From contig NXFV01000405.1 in the NCBI GenBank assembly GCA_002803225.1, positions 62,001 through 126,000 on the forward strand: DNA of 64,000 bases, given 5' to 3'. The notes under the pieces were generated by a model. It had not been told where the DNA came from. It searched no databases and worked only from the letters and a program-made list of their open reading frames with translations. The position numbers were made by a program, and so were the translations under genes. This DNA comes from Gamarada debralockiae. Its lineage: Eukaryota > Ascomycota > Leotiomycetes > Helotiales > Hyphodiscaceae. Below, one piece after another: positions 46,992-59,980 of this stretch (the stretch's first letter is position 1; every line of letters begins with the position of its first letter).

Positions 46992-48645
46992 ATGGCATCC
47001 TCGAACTCGCCAGCATCGAGCTCAACATCGCGCTATGCGGCTTCCCCATGTATTATGAGCGGTGAAATACCTGAGATTGTCATGGACGACTCTCTCACCA
47101 AAAACAAAGATATCAGCACCGCCTCCAATGACATCAGCGGCAATACGCCTGCCGTAGGTCAAACGCCGCTGAGCGAAGACCACCACAAAAGACGGCGAGG
47201 CAGAAAGGGACACACAAAGTCGAGGACTGGCTGCTACAATTGCAAGAAGGCACGCATCAAGGTATGCTCAAGCTCCGAGCGCTGAAGTGGAGAATGGCTA
47301 AATTATATTCAGTGCAAGGAAAACCGTCCATCATGTGATTATTGTACCCACAGGGGGCTCAAATGCGAATGGCCAGACCTCCAGATCAATCAAAGCAACC
47401 AAGTCGGGACAGTAATACGAAAAGCGACACCAAGCCCCATCCCCACAACCATTCAAACGCAAGGTCCCGTATTTACTATGCAAGATTTCCGATTATTCAA
47501 TCACTTTATTCAGACTGCATACCCACATCATCCACCCCGGAATGATTCAGTTTGGACTCATGAAATTCCGAGCATTGCATCAGATGTGAGTCATCTCCTG
47601 CACTGTGACTAGTGTAACTTTGCTGATTGATTCAGTATGATTTCCTCCTTCACTCCATGCTCGCCCTCTCCGCCTCCGACATTGCGGAGACGAACCCTTC
47701 TCCCGCCAGCCAAGAACTCGAATGCGTAGCCATGTCTCACCGCATAAAAGCCATCGCATCCCTCAATGAAGCTATTGGAAAGCCAGTGGAATCCATCGAG
47801 CAAGGCAATGCCATGATAGCAACATGTTTCTCCCTTGTCTTCCAATCCACATTGATCAATGATGGTCTGGTGGAGTACATGACTTTTGTACGAGGTGTCT
47901 TGGTAGTGTCTATGCACATGGGTCAGAAGAATATCAGATTTCTCTTCGAACATATGTTTGATCAAACCGAAGTCGTCGCTTCAGAATTGACGGAATCCCC
48001 ATTGATCGATCCGGAACTCGCGCGTCGTGCTTGTAGGTCTCTCGAACAGCTTAACCCTTTAGTTAAAAACACGCGCGAAGTGGAATTTTATGGATATCTT
48101 CTGAGCGCTGCGAGAGCGCTGTTCACATCATCTCAAGACGGTAAGCCTCTTTCATCCCGTTCCCTCACTGCCCTATTCCCGCTCCCTCGTTCTATAATCT
48201 TCCGCTCCACTCTCCAACGGCTACCAACAGAACTCCTATAGCATACTCCAATCTCACTAAAACATACGGCCTCTTTTCATACTTTATGTCCCACGAAGAA
48301 TTTGCTTTGTTCATCGACCCTACCAACGAGGCGGGAAAGCTGCTGCAAGCACATTTTGCGGCGTTGCAATTGATCATGACGCCGTTTACAAGGAGGGAAA
48401 CCATTGGCAAGAAAAATGCCATATCGCCACGGAGAACAGACGGCACTACAGCGCGATGGCTGGTATCTCTGCATCGTAATATAAAGCCTGAGATGAGGAT
48501 GTATTATGAATGGCCGATCTGGGTGCAGCAGGAAGTGGAGGCGGGGAGGTTGAAGCTGCATTGGGATCAGTATACGACTTCATCAGAAGATGGGCGAGAG
48601 TCTCCACACAATGGGAGTAATGTTCTGGATGAAATAGAGAGCTAA
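46992..48645 (+). CDS. Zn(II)2Cys6 transcription factor, UPC2-like; damaged 3' end
   Basis: Exons 46992-47261, 47313-47585, 47636-48140 and 48242-48645 total 1452 nt, in frame (483 aa). A basic run (KRRRGRKGHTKSRTG) precedes the zinc cluster, split by intron 1: GCYNCKKARIK / CKENRPSCDYCTHRGLKC. The GCxNCKxxRIKC form is typical of the UPC2/sterol-uptake-regulator-like class. A downstream helical region (LLHSMLALSASDIAETNP, EYMTFVRGVLVVSMHMGQ, AYSNLTKTYGLFSYFMSHEE) is that family's ligand/regulatory domain. After HWDQYT, the expected tail continues in another frame (YDFIRRWARVSTQWE at 48573, later EIVGMTLGDGDLSILD and LRRITDTLGLN to about 48750), past two stops. The reading used here ends at 48645, so the C-terminus is probably broken. 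Sterol regulation itself is not shown. Confidence 0.85.
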
Positions 48646-49277
48646 TTGAGATAGTGGGCATGACACTTGGAGATGGTGACCTCTCGATTTTGGACACTGG
48701 GCTGAGAAGGATAACGGATACACTAGGATTGAATATTATTTGTAAGTAACAATAAAAGAATTAGTACCAAAGCACATTTTTCTCGCCATGCAGATTCTGA
48801 CATTCCTCCCTTCAATAGATCCGAAATGCCTCATAAATTTGAACGGTCACGACTTCAAGAAAAGCAGATGGTGAGCCATACTGCGGAGTGAAGTAAGAGC
48901 GGGACAGAGATTCCCCGCGTACATTGGTGTGATGAGTTGTGGAACCAAAATGCGGAAATGCTCATTGGTTTGTTTCCCTACCCACCTTCGCATTTCGTAT
49001 TTCAGCCTTCTTTTGTCCCGCTCCAAGAATGTACTAAACCATTCGGGGAAACAGAGAAGGCGCAGCCAAGTGACTGGGCGCAAGGCTGCGAAGCCTCGGG
49101 CTGATGACAGCAATTGTATTTTTCTTTGTTTAACTGTATTTATTCTGATAGCACCCAGTCATACAATTTCACTGACCCCACAACTCAGCTAATAAACCTA
49201 TACTGTTTGAGCGACGACACGCTACCAAAGTACCGCAATACTTTTATCGAGTACACAGGCGATTTGATTCCACGAGA
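48646..49277. other. intergenic, beginning with out-of-frame remnant of the preceding gene
   Basis: 48646-48752 still carries C-terminal coding sense of the preceding regulator in a shifted frame. The rest shows no coding signal. Confidence 0.4.
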
Positions 49278-50156
49278 ATGATCAACTCAACGATATCCTC
49301 CGTGGAAACCATCCCCCTCCGCCGCATCAACTCCTCGACATACACCCCATCTGAATACACTACAGCCCCCACAGTCGTCTCCACTACAGCTTCACTCCTT
49401 CCAACTGCGACTTTAGCTCCCTTCATTCCCACGAACACGCTCCAGATCCAATCTCCAGGCAAAGCACCAATATCCCTCCCGCTCCCCCCAAAAGACCTCA
49501 CGATCCCCATCTTCTCACCCACCACCGGCCGACCGGTATATTTGGCTGTTCGTCCTACTCGCAGATCCGGATCATGTTTTCTCGTCGACGCTGAAGATGA
49601 AACCGAGACTTCGATCGCATCAACAACATACTGGTTCGGCCCGGGCAAAAGTCCGAGAGTGAAGATTGGAAGAGATGATGATGTGACCGCGGACGTCTTC
49701 GAGATAAATGGTAAGTGTCTGCTTACCCGAACCATGTATTTCGAGTCTCGCAAATGGGGAATGTTCGAATGGCGATACGCCGGGAAGCGCGAACGCTCTT
49801 CATTAGAGCCTGAGACGAAGATGAACAACTTGCTGGTCCTGGAGAAAGTGGTAACAGGCGATGGTGGTAATGAAGAAAGGATCAAAGTTGCACAGCTTGT
49901 GAGGAGTGAGGGAACGAGAACGCCAGGCACGAAAGCGAGCTATGCTGGGAATGGAGGAAGACTGGAGATTTGTCTCAGAGATGAGGAGGGAGGGAAGTTG
50001 GTTGATGAGGTCACTGTTGTGGTAACGTGCTTGGTTATGTTGAAGAAGGAGATTGATAGGTTGAGGGGTACGCAGATTGCGGTCATGAATCAGGGTGGGT
50101 GCTTCTGGTGGTGGTGGGCCTGGGCTGGCATGGGATGGAATGAAGTACGGAAATGA
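49278..50156 (+). CDS. uncharacterised protein (292 aa, intronless)
   Basis: A single clean frame from ATG. The first 60 residues are Thr/Ser/Pro-rich. The middle (DLTIPIFSPTTGRPVYLAVR, then DVFEINGKCLLTRTMYFESR, then KWGMFEWRYAGKRERSSLE) alternates strands and looks like a beta-barrel of the tubby/LURP-one kind, in which an 'F-E-W-R' block is common; that resemblance is weak. Near the C-terminus is a hydrophobic Trp-rich tail (GCFWWWWAWAGMGW), which could insert in a membrane. I recognise no catalytic motif. It has independent promoter regions on both sides. Confidence 0.65.
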   Translation: MINSTISSVETIPLRRINSSTYTPSEYTTAPTVVSTTASLLPTATLAPFIPTNTLQIQSPGKAPISLPLPPKDLTIPIFSPTTGRPVYLAVRPTRRSGSCFLVDAEDETETSIASTTYWFGPGKSPRVKIGRDDDVTADVFEINGKCLLTRTMYFESRKWGMFEWRYAGKRERSSLEPETKMNNLLVLEKVVTGDGGNEERIKVAQLVRSEGTRTPGTKASYAGNGGRLEICLRDEEGGKLVDEVTVVVTCLVMLKKEIDRLRGTQIAVMNQGGCFWWWWAWAGMGWNEVRK

Positions 50157-50655
50157 GTGATGGTAATATGGATTAGAGGGTGGCTCTACAGGCAAATGAT
50201 GTTTCGCAACTGTATGAATAGAAAGCATTTCACGTTCCAAGTGAACGAGGTTGGCCTGGTGGCAGTTGAAGTTGAAAAACAAGTGCGCAGCAGGGGGTCT
50301 ACTTCGGGGGCATTTGCCAACCGTAATCAGCTGCCCAGCAGTTCCTTCATTTATTGTCCATTTTCCCGTCCCCAATTACCTCATTGCTCCCATCTCTAAT
50401 AATCTTTCAGTCAGGGAATGGTAGAATACACGTGATCCTGGTGTTAACACGCGCAACGCACGTGCAGAGATCCACTTGGGCCAGTTTAGCCGACGGTGGC
50501 AGCTTCCTAATTGGTCAGGCGTGCGGTCAATCCTAACCTATCCTACGAGTAATCTGTCTGTAATCATTACAATCGAAAGTTCTCATTGAACTTCGTTTCT
50601 CGAAGAACTACTCTGTACCTACCCTCAAGTTCCCGACCTCCTTTCAAGAGCAGAT
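50157..50655. other. intergenic, promoter of the methyltransferase gene
   Basis: No coding signal. The start codon of the next gene is at 50656. Confidence 0.4.
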
Positions 50656-52024
50656 ATGGCCTCCTTATATCCGAAGGAAGATGCACTACCAGGCCAACAA
50701 CCGCCAGAAGGCTCTTTGAGTGGGATGTCAGATAAGGGTTCAAATGCCCCGAAGGAGCAACATCTGGTGCCGGAGGTCCAGAAGGAGCCGGAAGTGAATG
50801 AGACGACGCATGCGTCAACTATAGAAAGCAATGACGCAGTAGAGCTTCCTCTGCCTGAGAGTTTTCAGCCGCGTATCACAAGATATGAAGAGAGCCAACA
50901 AATTCCGACATCAATGCACTTCGCCCCGGGATCTACAACGGGCCTAGATGTGGATTCCAACCCAACAGAAACAGACGACGGCGATAGCGATTCAGCCATT
51001 GGAAGCAGCATTTATTCAACCACCTTCTCAACAAGCAGCAGCGTTTGCGATTCCGTGGAGGAGAACGGACGAACGTACCATCGATTTAAGGAAGGAAAAT
51101 ATCACCTACCCAACGACGAAGTGAGTGCCTCATTTCAAAACTGCATCGACCTTACTTACAGATGATTTAGGTCGAGAGGGATAGACTAGATCTCCAACAT
51201 CGCCTATGTTGTCTGTCCTTTGAATCCCTCTATTTAGCACCGATCGACAGCCCCGATTTCGCTCTGCACGACGTCCTTGATATTGCCACCGGAACAGGAA
51301 TCTGGGCCATTGAATTCGCCGAGCAATTCCCCTCAGCTGTCGTGAAAGGCACGGATCTATCTCCAATACAGCCAGATTACGTTCCTCCCAACTGTCACTT
51401 CGAGGTTGATGATGTGGAAGACACATGGATCTTCTCTCACAAATTCGACTATATTCACGGGCGAATGCTCGTCACGTGTTTTCAGTCCCATCTCGCTGTC
51501 TTCAAATCCGCATTCGACTTTCTTCGCTCAGACGGATATATCGAGCTGCAAGACGCTTCGTTCCCTCTCCTTGGAGCGGATGAGAAGTGGGAGGGAAGCG
51601 CCTTCCAACGTTGGATGCGCCTCTTGATGGATGGGTCGAAAGCTATGGGGAAAGACTGGAATCGTGTGCCTAGGTACAAGGAATACCTAGAGGAGGTGGG
51701 ATTTGTTGATGTTGTGGAGCGCAGATTCGATTGTCCGATTGGACCGTGGGCTAAGGGCAAGAAGAATAAGACGCTGGGTGTTTGGGGGAGGGCGAATATT
51801 CTTCAAGGCCTTGGAGCGTTAAGTATGGCTATAATGACTAGAGGTCTTGGGATGACACCCGCGGAGATTGAACTGCTTTTGGTTGATGTGAGGAAGGATA
51901 TTAACAAGAATGGACATGAAAGCGTACATTTGTATGCTCCGATGTAAGTTTTAACCTTAAATCAGCTTGTGAGCTTGAGCTGATCTTAATATTTAGGTAT
52001 GTTGTATACGGCCGGAAGCCATAA
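50656..52024 (+). CDS. LaeA-like SAM-dependent methyltransferase (421 aa)
   Basis: Exons 50656-51120, 51171-51943 and 51997-52024 total 1266 nt, in frame; the last exon adds YVVYGRKP. The first 130 residues are disordered and Ser/Thr/Glu-rich, ending with the fungal pattern ENGRTYHRFKEGKYHLPND. SAM motif I is VLDIATGTGIWAIEFAEQFP (about residues 182-201), followed by VVKGTDLSPIQPDYVPPNC (motif II) and HKFDYIHGRMLVTCF. LQHRLCCLSFESLYLAP is the usual lead-in. This is the TAM/LaeA-like family, abundant in Pezizomycotina. True LaeA is a nuclear regulator of secondary metabolism; paralogues like this are mostly uncharacterised and often sit beside metabolic genes. All SAM-binding residues look intact. 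Confidence 0.92.
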
Positions 52025-52429
52025 TAATATTTCTAGAAATTGACAGCTCATGTCGTGTCTATTAGTGGAACAATTTTTCTGTCGAAGAGGTCCCGGGATT
52101 GCGGCATTATATTTCAATTGGGCCGTCTTGACTCCCCACACCACACATCCCTTCCCTGGAATAGGCTTGCATTACCATGCAGCTGCACTACCACGTAGCT
52201 CGTGTAACATAGGAGCGGCTGAGGAGCTCTCAGTGACTTTCATTTCTTTTCGTGTTATTTTAACTTAACAAACATATTTTGTATGTCATAAACCCCATGA
52301 ACAACCTTTTGACTACTCACAGTGTCTGGAATTCTTCAATCTGTTTGCGACTCTCTGACTAGCCCTTCAAGACCAGCCACAGAAGAGCGTGATCTTGAGA
52401 TTGGGAAGGTTTTCCGTCGTACTATCTCT
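52025..52429. other. convergent intergenic region
   Basis: It lies between the ends of the convergent methyltransferase and Zn2Cys6 genes. No coding signal. Confidence 0.4.
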
Positions 52430-54748
52430 CTACATTGGAAAACCCCATGTGACACGATTGAGCTCAGAGAGGCACTTGTGTCGACAGCCTATAGAACATC
52501 TTAGCATCAAATTGAGATTTGAATATGTTGTTATGGGAGTAACATACCACGGCAAATCTTGCATATCCTGATACCCAAGATCATCAACCAAGATCGGATC
52601 CATCTGCGCCGCAGAGCTAAAATCAAGCATCAAATCATCTGCGAATACCAATGCCGGATCCTGCATCCCCTGACTACTTGTGTCTCCTTGATGAGTGGGA
52701 AAGTCCAATCCTGCATCCGATTGGGAGCCCATCTGGGTCATCTGCTCTCTCAGCCGTGCCAAAAGCAGCCATTTCGGACAAGTCGAAATAGGATTTGTAG
52801 GGTCCGAGTATCGCTGAAATATGATCTCAATTTGCTTCCGTCCGCGATCGATGTCACATTTGCGAGTAGTGTGAGGGAGGTAGGTGAGCACGATCGCAGT
52901 TGCGAGCCAGGGGACTACGGTTTGGAATACCCATTCCCAATTTAGGAGCGCGAAAGTTAAAGAGTGGTATTCGATTGCTTCGAGGAGTTCTAGCGATGCG
53001 ATGAATTCGCTGTTGTTTAAATCAGCTTTGATCACGGGAGTGATCGAAGAACTCACTCGTATTTCTCAAGATCACGTGATGAATTAGTTGCTTGCGTGGC
53101 TCCTCGATGGCGAAGTGTAAGTCTCAGGCTGGAAAGACTGACTTCGATGAGAGCAGCGACAACCGTCTGTGAAGGGTTACTCCGATCGATTTCGTTGAGA
53201 TACTTCTCATCCAAACTAATTTTCGTCTGTCGCAGCAGTCGTTCCTTTGCGGCAAGATCTTGGGGGTCAAGCTGTGAAAGCTGTACCGTCAAACCGGCAA
53301 TCTCTCTTCTCGCGAGAACGAAAGTTGTTTCTTTGAATCCTTTCGTATCTAGCGGGACGGAGGAAGGTTTCGCAAATCGACTCGCGTGCCAGTCACCGTC
53401 GTTTGCGTTCTTGGGCGGTTGAGAGTCGGATGTTGGTGGTAGACAGGATTCAGCTCCATACGAATGTAGAGCGAGACCATCCAGACAGCAAATATAGTTC
53501 CATGCCCTTCGTCGAAGCTCGCAGATCCATGGTGTGTATGGGAAGTGACTTGGGTCTCGATGAATTCCCATGTTTTGAGCAGTACGTGCCGCATTTCCTA
53601 AGATTGCAATTGCTTCTCTACATTGATTTTGTTGAAATAAAAATGTCTGAATAGATCATGAAGTCAGTAAAAGTGCCAGATGAACCCTGTGTCAAGCTTG
53701 ATTATGAGAGGAAATCCCTCTGGTCGATTTTCCAGCGAAATAAGTGTCACGTGATCTGGAGGAGACTTGCCAGGTAATGGAGCAACGCATGCAGCACTAA
53801 GACCTTGTCCGTAGTGAAGAAATTGACTCTAATCAGACCAAATTGCGCGGCATGTTGAAACCGAGCAACCAAAGCTGGTTTCGGCGTAGCAAATATCCTC
53901 TCAACCACTTCTGGCCGCAAGCTGTTGACGGAAAGGAGGTAAATGCAAAAAAGGAGGGCCTCATACTCCTGTGGGAACTCAAAAGTGCCTCGGCGAAACT
54001 GATCGAGTTCTTTTCCAAAATGTGACTGGTGTAAAAGCTTCATAAAAGGGTTGACATTCTCAAAGTAAAGCTTGCAGAGCATGTTGCTCTCAGCCAGTGT
54101 TGGCTGTATCGAACTAAGGTCTGTCATCAACAACGGGGTCTCGAACCCCAAGGCAGATGAAGATATCCATGATGCCTCCGGATTTGGTGTCTGGGGTGCA
54201 TCAAATAAACGTCTGAGGTCCTCAATCTAGTTCAAATTCAAATATCAACATGTCTTCTGAGCCAGCGGAGGAAGAGGTACCTCGCTGATTAATCCAGGCC
54301 AGAAATCTGAGTCAAAATACGCAGAATGCCCCTCCTTAAACAATATTTGCCCAACAGGCGCACCGGGATGCTCAATTATTGCAGGAGGCGTAGGAGGAAG
54401 AAGTTGGCTGGGGAGAGAGGGTCGTTTTAGGGCACGGTCGGTATCTTGTAGGCGTTCGCCACTCGCTGAAGGGCTAGCGGACGCACTGTCTCGAACCAAC
54501 ATCTTCGCCATCAGAGCTTCCAACCTCGCCAACCTCTCACGAAGATCTCCATCTGTTTGTGCTATACCAGTGCGAGTGTCGCTCTGGATGATAGAACTGT
54601 TTTCGTTGCTCTCGTTGCTCTCGTAAGTACAGAATTGCTTCGCTTTGCTGCAATTGGAGCAAGGCCGAGTTTTGTCGCATTTGACCTTTCTTTTGCGACA
54701 CAAAACGCAGGGTCGGCCGTGGGCTGAGGCGACTCCATCGTCCTCCAT
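52430..54748 (-). CDS. Zn(II)2Cys6 transcription factor (about 697 aa, 4 exons)
   Basis: Exons 54748-54281, 54226-53771, 53646-53057 and 53009-52430 total 2094 nt, in frame. The zinc cluster is close to the N-terminus (CVLCRKRKVKCDKTRPCSNC, then KAKQFC). A coiled-coil-like helix follows (RERLARLEALMAKML). The fungal_trans region runs from LYFENVNPFMKLLHQSHF through FCIYLLSVNSL and NMGIHRDPSHFPYTPW to ELRRRAWNYICCLDGLAL. The intron 53770-53647 begins GCAAGT, a GC-AG intron whose removal joins HALLHYL to TFLFQQNQCREAIAI, the family consensus. The end is uncertain: a possible GTATGT donor in DLPW|YVTP could make a stop at the junction and shorten the protein by about 40 residues. It could control the methyltransferase and the SDR/OYE genes nearby, which is inference from position only. 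Confidence 0.9.
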
Positions 54749-55079
54749 CTCGAGCGGTCAAGCGAGTGTCTCCAGGATGATGATAGCGATGGGTGATAGT
54801 TTACTCCTCCTGGAAGCGTACAAAAGCGCTCTCAAGGAGAGATCGAGGAGCTCGAGAAGTCGCAACAAATGCAACGCCAAAGGGATCGGACGATCCACAC
54901 TTTGAAAATCGCAAGAGATCTCTTTAAGTTCAAAAAATACAAATATGTTCTGTTTGCGAATGTAATTCATTTACTCTGGAAGAGCGAAACAATCTTAACA
55001 CTGAAAGAAATATATATCAAAAGTTTTTGTTCCCGTCACCTTCTTCCTTTCTCAACCTCGCCTGCTGACAAATCACCGC
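54749..55079. other. intergenic
   Basis: It lies between the start of the Zn2Cys6 gene and the end of the SDR gene (same strand), so it should hold the promoter of the former. No named site seen. Confidence 0.4.
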
Positions 55080-56352
55080 TCACTTGCCAAATGTGGTCGT
55101 GTTCGATTGGGCGCCGAAGCTCTTCACCTCCTCCGCGACCATCGATGGCAGACTATCAAATATATTCGGTCCAACTGCCTTCCATCCTAGTGCATGGAGG
55201 CGATCAGATCGAGCTCTGCAATTGCCACCCCAGAGGAGCGGAGCCCAGGGGTGCAGGGCTGAGGCTTCTGCAACGGTGAGCTTGTCGACCTCCCCAGTTT
55301 TGATGACCCCTTGTTCGTGTAAGATCCTGGCAATGGCGCTGGAAACATCTCCCCATTTCTATCTTATCATTAGCGATATGCACCAAGATCTCTTGTTCAA
55401 ATGTAACGTACGAATTCGTTCGCTTCAGCGAAATAATAGCCGTCGCTGCCCCATTGGGCGTTACCTCCATTAGGCTTCAGAGCCTCTTCCACGAGCAAGA
55501 TGAATGCGGACGCAGCGTCATCAATGTGAAGTGCTAAATTTGGAACATCAGCCGAGGTCGTTCTAGATCTTTGACAAGCATCACTCACAATCCCATATAT
55601 TCTGCCCTTCCAAGATCTGGAACCCCTTGCCGTGCCTGAGAATTGCATCGGTGAGGAATGGGATTTGAATACTCCTGGTCTTAATTGGGCCCTTTCCAAC
55701 ACCATGGATCAAGGGAGGCGAGAGAATGGCAGTTGGGACGTTGAATTTTTTATTTGCTGCAAGGACGGCCATATCGACATCACGATGGACGTGATTTTCG
55801 ATTGGGAAGAGGGTGATCTCCACCAAGTCAGCAATGTCATGATAGACCTTCTCGGAAGGTTGTCCTGAAGTACGTTAGCACGAGATCAACTCTACAATTA
55901 CACAGAGACGCACCAAAGCCATTAGGAACCTCATTGAGCATCCCAGTCCCACTAACGTGGATGAAGCGACCCGGAACAGGCTTCTTCTGGCTCAGACCTT
56001 CAATGAGAGCCTGGACTCCCGGAATGTGATCCGAGGATGCGATCTCTGATCAATGATTGGATTAGTATATACCCTCATATGAAAAGTCTCCAATTCCGCT
56101 CAGGATTAAGATTCACGTACGAAGCACGACATCTGCCTTCTTCCCTTCTTCGATAAGAAGCTCTTTATTGTCAAGATCTCCGAGGACGACTTCAATCTTT
56201 GGCCAACGGGCGAGAACGACTTTCTTCTGTTCCTCACTTCGGACCAAGACCACAACATTCCATTCGGGATGCTGTTCCATGATGCGCATGACTGTGTTGC
56301 CACCGAGATACCCGGACACACCCGTCACGAAAACTCTTGGAGCGGCTGCCAT
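55080..56352 (-). CDS. NAD(P)-dependent epimerase/dehydratase-like extended SDR (346 aa)
   Basis: Five exons, 56352-56121, 56045-55914, 55864-55589, 55533-55412 and 55358-55080, sum to 1041 nt, in frame. The Rossmann start RVFVTGVSGYLGGNTVMRI has the GxxGxxG dinucleotide motif at about residues 7-25, then NVVVLVRSEEQKKVV and VVLGDL. FIHVSGTGMLNEVPNGFG is the active-site strand with a Ser/Thr; the usual YxxxK is not evident (the next Tyr-Lys-like pair is in SEKVYHDIADL), so it may be an NmrA-like or atypical member. Substrate-binding parts are PTAILSPPLIHGVGKGP and IWDSLHIDDAASAFILL. ATG at 56352 is chosen because the Rossmann strand follows directly; an upstream in-frame ATG at 56505 would add 51 unlikely residues. 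Confidence 0.9.
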
Positions 56353-58622
<2,270 letters not shown>

Positions 58623-59069
58623 AGGATTAGAGGATTAGAGGTACATGTTTTCAAAGCCCGCGAGGAACTGAACAATAGATTGATCTCTTCTGATATTAGC
58701 ACAATAGAATTCCAACTTTGATCAAATACCATCTCGTTAAGCTACGATGATTAACGAGAATCGTTATGGACCGTCCAAGGATTGACCCAACCATGCTTCG
58801 CAATCCAGTTATCAAAACTATGCACCTTTTTTAAATATTTTTTTTTTTTGGTCCTTAATTTCCAAAACGATAAAAAAAAATTTCCTATTGTCCCATTTAT
58901 CTACCTGCTTTTGATCTTATTGTCTTTCTTTGGCTTCTTGACACCCCTTTTTTAAGTCTTTCCCTCCTTTTTTTTCTTGATGTCATATTAGCCTTTAGTA
59001 TCCGATGTACAGGGTAGTCTCCAAACTCCACAGAACTCTACCCTCCATTTCTCAGTCATAGCACTCCCG
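58623..59069. other. intergenic, pyrimidine-rich
   Basis: T-rich low-complexity DNA at 58829-58985 with several T7-T12 runs. No coding signal. Any 5' part of the hydrolase pseudogene that once lay here is no longer recognisable. Confidence 0.4.
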
Positions 59070-59754
59070 GCAAGATCTTTCTAAAATCGCCTGTTCTGGT
59101 GACAGTGCCGGTGGCTACCTCGTCGTACAGTCTGCGTTGATGTTTCCATGGTCAAACATCAAAGTTATGATTTCTCTTTCTGCACCGCTCAATTTCGACG
59201 TACCTCATTTAAAAGTCCCTAGACCGAGACTGATCATGGGAACAAGACCGCCGCCACCTCGCCAGGCTGAAGCGACAATCAGGGAGTAACTGAAAAATAT
59301 GAAGCCTGGAGAGATTAGGACTGGCTGTGAGCCATCTGATATGTGGGAGTTCTGCTTGTGTGTTTTTCAACAGCCGTATTTGCCGAGATTCTTTGGAGTG
59401 AAGGGCAACCCGGTGCTTGATCTCATGGCGACGATAGCTCAAGTGCAGACAATGCCACCAATTTGGGTAGTGCATGGAGATCAAGACATTATGGTATGTG
59501 CCATTTGCTTTCCTGAGCTATCAAGGAAGAAGAAACTAAACGTTCAATTCGTTCAATGTCAACCGATTTGCGCGACTGGGTTTGTGAACAGGCTCAAAAA
59601 AGTCCTTCCCAATGTGCCTGTTCTTCTTAGCTTACAGCCTGGGGATCATGGTTTTGATCACCAGAAGACAATGGACGATGAATGGACCCAAAGGGGCGCA
59701 AATTTGCAGAGAAATATTGGCCGTAAATTGTGCACAGGAAATCTTCTTCACTAG
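59070..59754 (+). pseudogene. alpha/beta-hydrolase (HSL/esterase family) pseudogene
   Basis: The frame from about 59070 reads DLSKIACSGDSAGGYLVVQS, where GDSAGG is the nucleophile elbow of the hormone-sensitive-lipase/alpha-beta-hydrolase-3 family. It continues MFPWSNIKVMISLSAPLNF and PRPRLIMGTRPPPPRQAE to TIRE-stop-LKNMKPGEIRT: a TAA at 59287-59289 where the family has Tyr (REY). Coding sense continues with PPIWVVHGDQD (the acid-residue strand), a GTATGT donor at 59494, then ICATGFVNRLKKVLPNVP and LSLQPGDHGFDHQ (the catalytic His). The intron's expected AG before CQPICATGF is AA, so the acceptor is also lost. The 5' third of the gene (including the HGGG oxyanion motif) is absent. The 151-codon frame from 59299 is only the remaining readable half. 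Confidence 0.75.
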
Positions 59755-59980
59755 CTGGATAATATGGCGGTTTTCTTAGAACTCTAAAATTTCTTCCCTA
59801 AATATTAAGTGCAAGGTCATAGTTATGACTCAACTTCACCTGCGAGTTCATAACTCCTTCAACTCTAGATTTGGTTGTAGTATCGACCAGAATCGATGGT
59901 CTGCCATATCATTGATTCTTCAATGACAGACGACAACGCAGTCGAGGGTGCTTTCTTGGGAGTGCGTCTGTCATGCAATA

